The notes under the pieces: generated by a model | What the model was told of the DNA's origin: nothing | Database searches by the model: none | The model's input: the letters and a program-made list of their open reading frames with translations, nothing else | Source: Brevipalpus yothersi | Lineage: Eukaryota > Arthropoda > Arachnida > Trombidiformes > Tenuipalpidae | Direction of reading: 5' to 3' | NCBI GenBank assembly: GCA_003956705.1 | Contig: QZCP01000701.1 | Span: 124,001 to 188,000 of the forward strand | Length of the DNA: 64,000 nucleotides | In this document: piece after piece, positions 47,801 to 57,589 of the stretch | Layout of the letters: each line of letters begins with the position of its first letter | Position numbering within the stretch: position 1 is the stretch's first letter | Translations under genes and position numbers: made by a program

Positions 47801-50800
47801 TTAATCCCCTTCATCCAATTGTTGGTTCTCTACCACATCATGCTGATGAGCAAATGATCGCCCATCTCAGTGAGAGTATTTTAGTCAATCAAATCAATAT
47901 GCATGGCCCGATTCACCATGAACCAGGACCCAATGTGCCCGGTCAACCCATTCACTTGGGTGCTCTGTATCAACCGCACATAGCTCAACAAGTGGTGGAA
48001 AATTATCATGCTCCTAGACCTATTAGCACAAGTGGATCTTCACCAGTAATTCAAAAGAAGCGTAAAATTTCTGGATCTCCTGGCAAAAATGTTCCTTCGA
48101 ACGACAATAGCCCAGGAGTGGATGATAGCTCTTCTATTCAGATCAAACCAGAACCAACCATGGACGGATCTTCAGTTCAGTTGAACTCGATGGAGGAAGA
48201 CTATGGATTCGACTATGGGACAGGACCTGATGGACCGTCCAGTTTATATTTAGACTCAGCTTATCAATGTATAAGATTCCAGCCATTTCAGCAGACTTCT
48301 TGGCACACGTTATGTGACGCTGCAACAAAGGAACTGTGAGTGTTGGATGATTAATGAAATTTCATTTTTGATTTTTTCGATATTCATCATTGTTCTTGTT
48401 TCTCGAAGACCCGTTCCAAACTATCGTGTGGATGCAGATAAGGGATTCAATTTTAGCAATGCAGATGATGCATTTGTGTGTCAGAAAAAGAATCATTTTC
48501 AAGTTACCGTCCATGTTCAGCCTGTTGGAGAGCCTGTTTTTGTGAAAACATGTGATGGATTGAAGAAAGTAGACAATTTTTACCTACATTTCTATGGAGT
48601 CAAAGTCGAGTCACCAACCCAAACGATAAAAGTTGAACAATCTCAATCAGATCGGAGCAAAAAACCATTCTATCCCGTTTTGTAAGTAATTTTCTGATTT
48701 TTCTCTTTGCTGTATCTATCTGGTATCATGCGATTATTGGATTTATGGATTCTTTGTTCCTCTTGCATAGTTATTGAAACTATATCTTCGACAATAATCC
48801 CTATTTTCAGAGCTATTGCTCTCTTCAATTGAACTTACGAACTCAGTCCTGTGAGCAAGAAGAACATTCAATATCATTTGGTCCCTGTCATTCGCAATTT
48901 TCTTTTTCTTTTTTCATCAAAGAGTTTTGGGACCCCACCATCATTACCATTCAAACCTCAATCGGTTTAATTTTTGATTTCTCTTTATGTTCTCGTCTAT
49001 TAGAGTCGAGTTGAATCCGGATCAAGTTTCGAAAACAACTGTTGGAAGACTACACTTTGGTGAAACAACGTCGAATAATATGCGGAAAAAAGGCAAACCA
49101 AACCCCGACCAACGATACTTCTATCTGGTGGTCAGTTTGTTTGCTCATGTGGCAGATCAAACTTATCCAATTATATCACATTCATCAGAAAGAATAATAG
49201 TTAGGGTGAGTATAGAATAGGAACTAGCAAGCGATCGATTGTTACGAACTAATTTGTTATAATTGTTCCGATTCATAGGCATCAAATCCTGGTCAATTTG
49301 AGAACGATATGGAACTTTCGTGGCAAAAAGGTCACACCCCTGAGTCAATATATCATGCCGGACGAGTTGGTATCAATACCGATCGTCCTGATGAGTCTCT
49401 AGTGGTTCATGGAAATATTAAAGTAACTGGTCACATCGTTCAGCCATCAGATTCAAGAGCTAAGACTAACGTCGAAGAGATTGATCCAAAAGAGCAATTA
49501 AGAAATGTGTCCAGTATTCGAGTGGTTCGTTATCAATTTACACCAGAATTTGCTAAGCAAGTAGGAATTAAGGAGGAAGATATAACAGGAACAGGAGTTA
49601 TTGCCCAAGAGGTTCAGCAAGTGATTCCAGATGCTGTTAAAGAGGAAGATGATGTGATACTACCGAACGGTAAAAAAATTGAGAAACTTCTCGTTGTTAA
49701 TAAGGATCGACTGTTCATGGAGAATGTTGGTGCAGTTAAGGAGCTTTGCAAGGTTACTGATAATTTGGGAACTAGACTCGATGAATTGGAGAGAGTAAAT
49801 AATAAGTTACGAAAAATTAATCGTTTTGACAGTATAAAGAGCATGCTATCAACTTCGACTAATTCTAGTGCTGTCACATGTAGCGTAACTAGGTAAATTC
49901 AAGCAATTGTTCTATTCTTCAAAATTAATTTATCATCCTTCATGCTTAACAGCTACCCTGAATACAACAAGAAAATGGTTTCCAGAATCCCCTCCGATAC
50001 TTCAAAACAAAGTGGAAAGCATAAAAATTTTGGAGATAAAAATGAAATTTGTACAAATAGATTGATGCAGACTATAATTATGATTTTAGTTTTTGTTATG
50101 GCATTTTGGTAAGACAAGCGAATTGATTTGAGAATTGAGCATTCAATTCGTACTGATATGAAAATTCGTCTTTTCCGCAGTTTGATATCAATTTTCACCA
50201 TCTATTTGCTGGAGGCACCTCGAAGTCATCACCAGCTTCTGAATGCATTAACTCATCAAGCTCAAAGTGTTCATGGGACCAGCCTTTTTGGAAATTCTGT
50301 ACATAATAAAAGTTCGCAGTCTCTTTCATCTTCACCTACATCGCATCACTCATCGTCTTCACCAAATTCATTTTCTAATCACATTTCGTCCTCTGTTGAC
50401 CATCGTGAGACTAATCAACCTCAGAATGAGGATCTATCACATGGCTCAGCTGAAGGTGAGTTTCGCCCTTCGAGATAAGATAGAATTGCCTCTATATTAA
50501 TCTTTTCTATTCATTGGATGATTTTTGAAGGTGATAATTCAGTCAATCAAGGTACTCATAAATATCTCAACAATAGAAGAGAAAGCGTTGGAGAGAGGCA
50601 AGCAATAATCCCCATCATGATACCGTATGAAATTGGTGTTCCTGATGAATGTGAGATCCGCGATCTCAGTACATTACCGCATCAAACTTCTCATTCTTCT
50701 TCATCATGCCCAGTTTACTGTTGTGTTTCTGGATCTCACTCACAAGAAAATATACAGCATCATCTTCTAGATTATCAGGAAATGAAAACAGGAGAGCAAC

Positions 50801-52060
50801 CGAAACCAGAAGATCGCAAGATGGAGAATAATTCCAAAGATTCAGAGAGCTTGATGAGAAAACCAGCGTTAGACTCAAACTTGGAGCCAGAGAAGGTTAC
50901 TGGCCCTACCCGATCGTCTCCATCATTGATTGTGACCCCTTCTACTAGCGGTCTCAGAGGGAATATGTTGAACGATCACTCTCCAGAGGATATTTTATCG
51001 GTTTCAAGCCAAGATTCAGCGATATCTAGTACACCTTTCTCATCATCTCAACATGGAGAAAAAAGTTCAGAAGAAAACTTGCAAGCAGAGAAACAAAAAA
51101 ACGAATCAAGCGGTGGTCAAAATAATGAGACTCATCTCAGTGGAGAGCAAATAATGTCTAAAAATGCTTACCACTTTAGCTCCGTTGATCAACAGATTGA
51201 CAACAAAGTTCAACTGAATGAGCCCCAATTGGGAACTAATAAATATGAAGCTTCTCAGATTGGAACCAGAGAAGCAGAAATCCATTCTCGATATCTAAGC
51301 TCTACTGATCATCCTAGAAAAGATGAACACCGGCACAAGAGAGCTGCTGTGGAAGATTCATCCAAACATTCCGTTTCCGACGTACAAAGTGTTACTCGGA
51401 ATGAACGCACAAGACAGGGAAGACAATACAAGAGTCGTCCAAGTTCGGCATACATGTCTGGTCTAGTAACTAGCTTGAAACTGTTAGAATTGAATGTCAC
51501 TATTGACTACAACTTTTGCACTGATAGACTGTGTGTAAGTGATGTTGGTCCTAGTTTCAATTATCGAGTTCCTATTTCTAAGTATATGCCTCATGAATAT
51601 GTAACTCTTCAATTTAGGTAAGAAAAATTACTCTCTTAGGGGCTATTAGAGAATGCTGATATAATTGTTCTTTTTGTGTCCTCTCGATAATTGATCAGCC
51701 TTGAAAGTCCGTCAAAAGTCGATCATTGCATTCATCAAGAGAAACCTGTTGGCTGTCCATCAGCATCCTTGGATTCAGTCCCTCACATCTATCATCGGTC
51801 GGAGGAACATTCACCCATTCGGGAAAGCAATCCAAAATTCAGGATCCCTATTGGAATCTACTTCCAGAGTACTTACGTTTTCAGGATCCTAGCTAAAGAT
51901 AAGGACGCTGATACAGTGAGTAATCTTTGAGATACTTAATCTGCTAATATGAGCGGCTCTTATAGAGTCCAGATGGGATGATTTTTTTCACTCCCCGATG
52001 CTAGCTTCAATTCTCCAGGTTTCAGCGAATAATTCAATCGAGTTCTTTTTCTCTTTCTAG
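37104..52060 (+). CDS. Myrf: MYRF-like membrane-bound transcription factor
   Basis: MYRF is made as an ER membrane protein, trimerises, cleaves itself and sends its N-terminal half to the nucleus. Thirteen exons keep phase: 37104-37116, 44141-44234, 46908-47178, 47246-47584, 47773-48335, 48409-48681, 49004-49205, 49279-49892, 49953-50108, 50181-50455, 50531-51617, 51699-51915, 52019-52060 (1381 aa). Evidence in order: N-terminal acidic helix (IENAALDFSQLEDYIND), LPESPPDSGSEPPYSP, NLS IQKKRKISG, NDT80/PhoG-type DNA-binding domain (YRVDADKGFNFSNADDAFVC, QSQSDRSKKPF, NNMRKKGKPNPDQRYF), the phage-like autoprocessing domain with the Ser-Lys dyad (PSDSRAK), coiled coil, one transmembrane helix (TIIMILVFVMAFWCLISIFT) and C-terminal domains. 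The 13-bp first exon and the last exon (VSANNSIEFFFSF) are my inferences from phase and splice sites; the middle is secure. Confidence 0.93.
37401..37420. repeat. (CT)n microsatellite
   Basis: Ten CT units in the first MYRF intron. Confidence 0.9.
41521..41563. repeat. (TC)n microsatellite
   Basis: About 21 uninterrupted TC units in the first MYRF intron, preceded by a further pyrimidine-rich stretch. On the other strand this is a (GA)n run, the recognition sequence of GAGA-type factors in insects. Confidence 0.95.
41851..41887. repeat. (TC)n microsatellite
   Basis: A second TC run of about 18 units, 290 bp downstream of the first. A third short run is at 41934-41948. Confidence 0.95.
44235..46907 (+). 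other. Second intron of MYRF
   Basis: A 2.7-kb intron between the second and third coding exons. I see no gene, RNA or transposon in it. Open frames here (for example 45307-45600) lack any family feature. Confidence 0.6.
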
Positions 52061-52670
52061 CCTTGTTCCCTTCCACCGAGAGATATCGGATCTTCATTTT
52101 TGGAATATAAATTCACATTCAATAGACAATGTAACAAATGAGTGCAGATAGACCATTATTATTTACCAATAAGATTCACTGGAATTCTAGTACATGTATT
52201 GTATTATAACACTAGCAGTGATGTCTAACTCTGTAAAAATACAGCAACAATGAAGATGATGAGATCATTTTCAGTTTATAAAATCCAATTTCACTAATTG
52301 GCTACCTTATTGGTTTACTGAGAGTTATATTCAAGGAATTCATGGAGGGAATCTTTTTATTGGATGCAGAGACTTATTTCAGGAAATCTAGTAGAATCTA
52401 AACTATTTTAGTCGACTGTATATGCATCCAATCAACTTCTTTTCCGACAATTTTCTCATCAACGCTGCTACAATCTTTTCCCGTGAAGTTATTCCATCCA
52501 TGATGTTTGGCAAACATGTTTACGCGCTACCAGGCTCACATCATTCTTGAAGTTATCACTTCCCAAATAGAGCAAGTTTCCCGCCAATTATTAGGAACAA
52601 TTTGTTGCTCAATTTGTAGCTTATTCAATCTCAGATTAAGCATCTATAGGCGGATTAGATTGAGAGTTGA
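52061..52670. other. 3' flank of MYRF
   Basis: These 600 bp hold the 3' UTR and flank of MYRF. Nothing else is recognisable. Confidence 0.4.
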
Positions 52671-54222
52671 GATTTGGCATTTTGTATTTTATTTACACTT
52701 TCAACTTCTTAACATACAAGAGTGATATCACATGAGGGATAAATTATACCTAACTAGAAGATTAATTTGCCATTCGGTTCTGTACATTTTCTTGCGCCGA
52801 ATAAAAACAACTGGTCTACCTCTAGGTCAACTCATATTCCATCTTTGTAAAAATATGATGATTAGTATCGTTCAATTTACAAACACTATTTGGAGATGTT
52901 TGAAGCCTAAAATGTGTGATGGCTACTCAATGAGTGGAAAGAAGAAATGTTGGGATTTTCTCAAGAAAACGATGAGTCTGGTTGAGAAACACATGAGCTA
53001 TTACAGCCTGTTATACATTAATCAAATATTTGCTGACCTGATCAGTGAGGCCTCATATCATGCAGGTCAGCTTAATTCATAAAAAAACATAGATTTGTAA
53101 AGAACTTTGGAGCAAATTTCTACCTCTAGTGATACATGTTACTTGATGGATCAAGTATAAAATGAGGAATTCGCGGTCAAATATTCATAATTATTTTTTC
53201 CTTCAAGCCTAATGGAATTCATTGGGACCATCATGAACAGTTTCCCGAGAATTGCCACTCTCTATTATTAATAATAGAAGCAAATAAAACGCACAGTTAC
53301 CAGAATCTCTTCCCCTACTATAAGTTACCTTCCATTATGTTTAGTCACATATACCTGCATAGCTGTTGTCTCCGTTTTTTGTCAAATATTGGAAATAATG
53401 TTTCAGTGGATGGCTGTTTACTTCATCTTGATTTGAGTATCATCAATTGAATTAGATTGAAAGCTCTTCCAATGGCTCTTGTGTTGATTATCATTGGAAA
53501 ACATCCTGTATGATTCTCAATTTCTGTCTCGATTAAAAATGTCTATTTTCGCGAATCGGAATTTCTATCAATTTTAATTTGATTGTAATAATAATCGATA
53601 CCAATAGAGATTAGTTAGTGCTTCGCTCTCTCAGCAGCTTAGAGATTTAGTTAATTTTGCTACGAAGAGATCAAAGCTTCCTAACCGAGAAAAAAAGTAG
53701 ATCAAGAAGTGAGTAACAAGTGCACAAGCAAAATGGGTGGGACTATATTTTTTATCTAACTCGAGAGAAATTGAGGTGCATCGTCTGAGCCATCAATCAG
53801 GATGATCTCTCCACTATCAACTGAGCTCATATGATGCATGTTGGATGGAGGGTGAGATCATACGATCGTGTCTGAGAAAATATTTCCCCCTGGTTAGATG
53901 GAGAAACAAGTGCGACCCATTTTGCTTTTGAACTTTTTCGTCAATTTTCGCCTACTCTTTTTCTTAACTAAAAATCTCCAACGGATATCACGAAGATCAT
54001 CTTCTCCGTGGTTCCAGGAATGGCTGACTGCACCAGAGAAAAACACATCGAATTGGGTGAACAAAATTAGTTTCTCACTTAGCACTGGGAAATTATTATC
54101 AACTCTGTACATGAAGTTGGAAAAACAAACGAAGGAGAGTGAAAGGAGAAGCGACAAAAAGAGAGAACGGAACAGATCGAAGCAGATCTGAACATCAATG
54201 CCTCTGAAACATGTTCAATCAA
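52671..54222 (+). repeat. Diverged direct repeat, copy 1
   Basis: A 1.55-kb segment matching 60531-62160 in the same orientation, roughly 65-75 % identity by eye with indels. Shared landmarks include GCTACTCAATGAGTGGAA (52922 and 60812), GGGACTATATTTTTTATCTAA-like text (53739 and 61643), GATCATACGATCGTG (53852 and 61759) and the shared end ATGTTCAATCAA (54211 and 62149). A 116-codon frame (52732-53082) lies inside, but the partner copy keeps only part of it. It is probably a non-autonomous or decayed mobile element. Confidence 0.7.
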
Positions 54223-54224
54223 AA

Positions 54225-54433
54225 CTCCGATACTTCAAAACAAAGTGGAAAGCATAAAAATTTTGGAGATAAAAATGAAATTTGTACAAATAGATTGATG
54301 CAGACTATTATTATGATTTTAGTTTTTGTTATGGCATTTTGGTAAGAAAGGAGAATTGATTTAAAAGAATAACCACTAAATCCGTACTGATATGAAAATT
54401 CATCTTTTCCATAGTTTGATATCAATTTTCACC
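54225..54433 (+). pseudogene. Duplicated MYRF transmembrane exon with its intron
   Basis: Copy of 49992-50199: 117 bp of the transmembrane-helix exon, the whole following intron and the first 19 bp of the next exon. The exon part differs by one synonymous base (Ile to Ile), while the 72-bp intron has about 13 changes. Donor GTAAG and an AG acceptor remain. The match begins 2 bp after the end of direct-repeat copy 1. After position 54433 the sequence is unrelated and the frame soon stops. Presence of the intron shows it was copied as DNA, not through mRNA. Confidence 0.9.
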
Positions 54434-54659
54434 CGAGGACCATGGCATTTTTCCTGCAAAAATCAGAGAGAATAAAGCCTGCTTATGAAGCAACTCGGGA
54501 GATACAGTGTTGATGAGTTTTGGGAGAAGAACTTGTGAGCCTCCCAGCAAGCTTGTTGAGAGTGCATCTCACAGAAAAATATTTCAAATTGCCAGTCCGA
54601 GTGACAATCTCAGAGCGGTAGGATTATCACTGATGGCTAGCTGAAATTCGAGTTTATTT

Positions 54660-55300
54660 TTCATTTTCGGAAGCAAAAACCCATTTTTGACCAACTTATT
54701 CCAATATTTTGGGTATGAGTCATACATCATTTCATCACTTTTTTGATAAGGATCTCAGGGGAACCAAGATTGTTTGGTGTTCACGACACTTTTCCCAGCA
54801 TCAGTACCTTTTCATCACAATTGATGTATGAGTCATATCTTATCTTATCAGATTTTTCATGTGTGATAAGAAAATGCTATCAATTTTCAGATTGGATGTT
54901 CCATTCTCGAGATATAGCATGAAAACCCCTTTTTGACCAACTTCTCCAAACAATCTGGGTATGAGTCATTTATCAGCTCATCACATTTTTTGTGTGTAGT
55001 GTCATGGCAATATGGGTATTTGGTGTTCACGACAATTTTCCCCGCAGGTTCGACTTTTTCGAGGATTCCCCGGCTGATTTATATTTTTTGTGAGTGATAA
55101 GAAAATGTTATCATATCAAATATAGACCGTCTGGCTCCTGAGATAGAGCATAAAAATTCGATTTTCACTAGCTTTCAGCAACATTTTGAGAATGAGTCAT
55201 ACCTTATCTAATCACACATTTGACAAGAAATCTCAAAATAACATTTTTATTTCGATATGATGAACTTTTTCTCAAATTGGAAAAATGATCATATCTCTGC
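54660..55300. repeat. Diverged tandem units of about 235 bp
   Basis: Three units begin with a stretch like AAACCCATTTTTGACCAACTT (54678, 54915 and a weaker one near 55140), followed by GGGTATGAGTCAT and TTTGGTGTTCACGACA. Spacing is about 235 bp. A related inverted piece may lie at about 63440-63560 (GAGATATGAGCGAAA, GATGACTCATGA on the plus strand). The family is unknown to me. Confidence 0.55.
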
Positions 55301-55589
55301 AAGTATGACTCATACAGAGTTATCAACCCAATTTTCGATCTTATCGCGTTTGATAACATCTGATAGGAAAGTCTTATCGAAATCTAAGAGGGAGCAGTTT
55401 TGGCTTTTCTCCTTTGAACAAAATATGATTCAGTGATGAGGCCCATCTATACTATTAGTAGCGTACATCAATAAAAACTCAATTGAGCGTAGCGAGTTCT
55501 CTTTCTCTGCCTCTTTCTTTTTCTCTTTCTTTCTCTTTCTCTTCCATTTTCTTGCAACGCCAGAGGCCCAAAAAAGATTAGCATACGAA

Positions 55590-55705
55590 AACGAGAGGCC
55601 AGTACGTAGCGAACGGCGAGCGAAGCGAGCTGGGAGCGTCTCAGCCTAGAACACATCTCCAAATTTACTCTGATCTAACTGGCCCGTCGAATGACGGGCT
55701 TTTTG
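55590..55705. other. GC-rich island with a terminator-like hairpin
   Basis: Unusual for the window: a stretch with CGAACGGCGAGCGAAGCGAG and, at 55682-55699, a perfect hairpin GCCCGTC-GAAT-GACGGGC followed by five T. It lies directly before the mariner-like pseudogene and is probably part of that element. Confidence 0.5.
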
Positions 55706-55712
55706 GCTTGTC

Positions 55713-56307
55713 TTTATTTGCGCGGTTATGTGAATCGCCAAAATTTTTGAATCTGGGGGACGGAGAACCCACATTGTGTCGTCGAAAGGCCACTCACGCA
55801 GATTGTTTGACAGTGTGGGTTGCAATCAGTGGGACAGCTGTCATTGGTCCATATTTTTTCTATGAAAGCGTAAATGGTGAAAGATATCAGGAGATGTTGG
55901 AAAATTATTTTTTTCCAGAGGCTGAGAAAAGAGGTTTCATTGATGAATTTTGGTTCCAGCAAGACGGTGCAGCACCACATCGCAGCAGAGAAGTGAAGAA
56001 TTCTATCCGTTCGAGGTTCGGCGACAAAGTTATTGAACTAGGATTCGAGTCTGATGAGGGGAGGGAAATTTCATGGCCACCACATAGCCCAGACCTGAAC
56101 CCATGTGATTTTGCTCTGTGGGGCATGATGAAAGACCATGTTTATCGTGAGCCGCCAGAAAGTCTCTATTATCTGAAATCAGCCATCGAAGGTTTCTTCA
56201 ACCTTCTCGATCACCCAACCCTAGAGCGAATTATTGCCAGCTTCCGGAAAAGAGTCTACCTCATACCCTTAATGGAAGAGGATCACTTTGAAAACATCAG
56301 CAACTGA
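55713..56307 (+). pseudogene. Mariner/IS630-type transposase, decayed
   Basis: Protein remnants typical of the arthropod mariner-related family with FQQDGAPPH and WPPHSPDLNP motifs: GYVNRQNF(stop)IWGTENPH in one frame, then VWVAISGTAVIGPYFFYES, EFWFQQDGAAPHRSREV and WPPHSPDLNPCDFALWGMM in the next. There is an in-frame stop near 55752 and a +1 shift around 55790. The first catalytic Asp and the DNA-binding domain are missing, so the copy is 5'-truncated. The visible catalytic Asps (QQD and SPD) are 43 residues apart. Possible imperfect terminal inverted repeats: near 55465-55487 and 56362-56384 (AATAAAAACTC-like). It cannot be functional. Confidence 0.85.
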
Positions 56308-56439
56308 TACTATTATAATGCCCTATCGATTGATAAAGTTTCAGCTCTCTAGCTCTCTCTATCGAGTTTTTATAATCAATTGAAAAATGCTGCTAATTCT
56401 GAAACACCCTGTATTTAAAAAAAGAATCAGATCACTTTC

Positions 56440-56510
56440 CTGTTGCAGGCCAGATTCGAACAGCAGCTCATGACTCAGAGACTACGGGAGATACCAGGCT
56501 GATTTTCCAT
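56440..56510 (-). other. tRNA-like stretch with a B-box
   Basis: On the minus strand GTTCGAATC (RNA polymerase III B-box type) is preceded by CTCTGAGTCATGAGCTGCT and followed by TGGCC. It may be a tRNA-derived SINE head or chance. I could not fold a full cloverleaf. Confidence 0.2.
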
Positions 56511-56703
56511 CAGCATTCAGGGCCCCCTAGAATACATCGAATCTGGCCATGTTGAAGTAGAACGGTGAAAGATGATAATGCTGGAAGTTACTGAAGGCAG
56601 TCAGTTTTGTGGCCTGAATCTTAGGTGAGAAAAAATCCAAAAAAATGCCAGGCTGGAGATTTGAGATATTGATCAAGAGATACTTATGTCTATGAATTTC
56701 TAT

Positions 56704-57505
56704 CAGGATCGATGATGATCAAGAAAATGCGCCTCCTCCTTTTAAGTGTGATAAAAAGGTGGAAGTTCCTGAACAAGATGCAATGAAGTATTATTGTCAG
56801 TGTGATCTTCAAGCTGATGGGTGCAATGGTCGTGCAACAGTTACAGTTTTTGGGGATGATGAGAGAGTTTACAAAGTTACCAAGAATCATAATGACCATG
56901 CAGATTCTTTTCAAGATACTGAAGCCCTACGCATTCGGAATGAGCTCAAAATGAATGCTCTTGTGGCCCCTGAAAAATCTTCCAAAGAGATAAATGATGA
57001 AGCTATTGCAAATGTTCTGTGACAGGTCAATGGTAATCGTGAAAAAGAGGATAAAACTGTGACAGCATTACCTAACTTTGTCAGTATGAAGAGCTCTACT
57101 CAGCGTGCAAGGATGGTTGGTAGACCCGTGATTCCATGATCAATTGATCAGGTTTCTTTAGGAGGAGAGTGGGCTCTGAATGGGAGGGGTGAGCAATTTT
57201 TGTTGTTTCAAACAAGTGGCTCAGATAAGACTGTTGGTTCTGCAACTAAACAAATGCTCGAGAGACTATGTGATAGCCCGTTTGTCATCATGGACCGAGC
57301 TTTCAGAGTCTCCCCCCTTCTATTCAAGCAACTTTATATACATGGACAATATCGGGGTGGCATTTCTTGCTTCATGTATATTCCTCTGACGAATAAGCAC
57401 CGTGAAACTTATGAGGAGGTCCTCAGACTGTTGGAGAATCAGCACAGAAAATCCGAAAAAGCTTCAGACCCCTCAAATTCCTCTTGGATTATGAGAATGC
57501 AATGA
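56704..57505 (+). pseudogene. Mutator-like (MULE) transposase with FLYWCH-type finger, decayed
   Basis: The 5' part has a Cys-rich finger of the FLYWCH kind (YYCQCDLQADGCNGRATV then NHNDHADSF). After a stop at 57020 a second segment shows the MULE core: SPFVIMDRAFRVSPLLFKQL, YIHGQYRGGISCFMYIPLTN, KHRETYEEVLRLLE. In active elements the core reads D-G-T-F; here it is D-R-A-F, so the catalytic region is altered. Stops at 57020, about 57137 and 57503 break the frame. The family assignment rests on these two domains only. Confidence 0.7.
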
Positions 57506-57589
57506 TCCAGGCATAACGATCCAAATTCCCATCAGCCTGCATGGAAGGATGTCTATTTCATTTTACTTGAGCTATTTGAAGAAACTGCC

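Noticed and set aside
54219..54425. Minus-strand frame resembling one at 49953-50201
   Set aside because: Both are antisense to the MYRF transmembrane exon; their resemblance comes from the duplicated exon, which is the real signal.
55682..55704. Intrinsic bacterial terminator
   Set aside because: All genes around have spliceosomal introns, so a working bacterial terminator is unlikely; kept only as a structural oddity.
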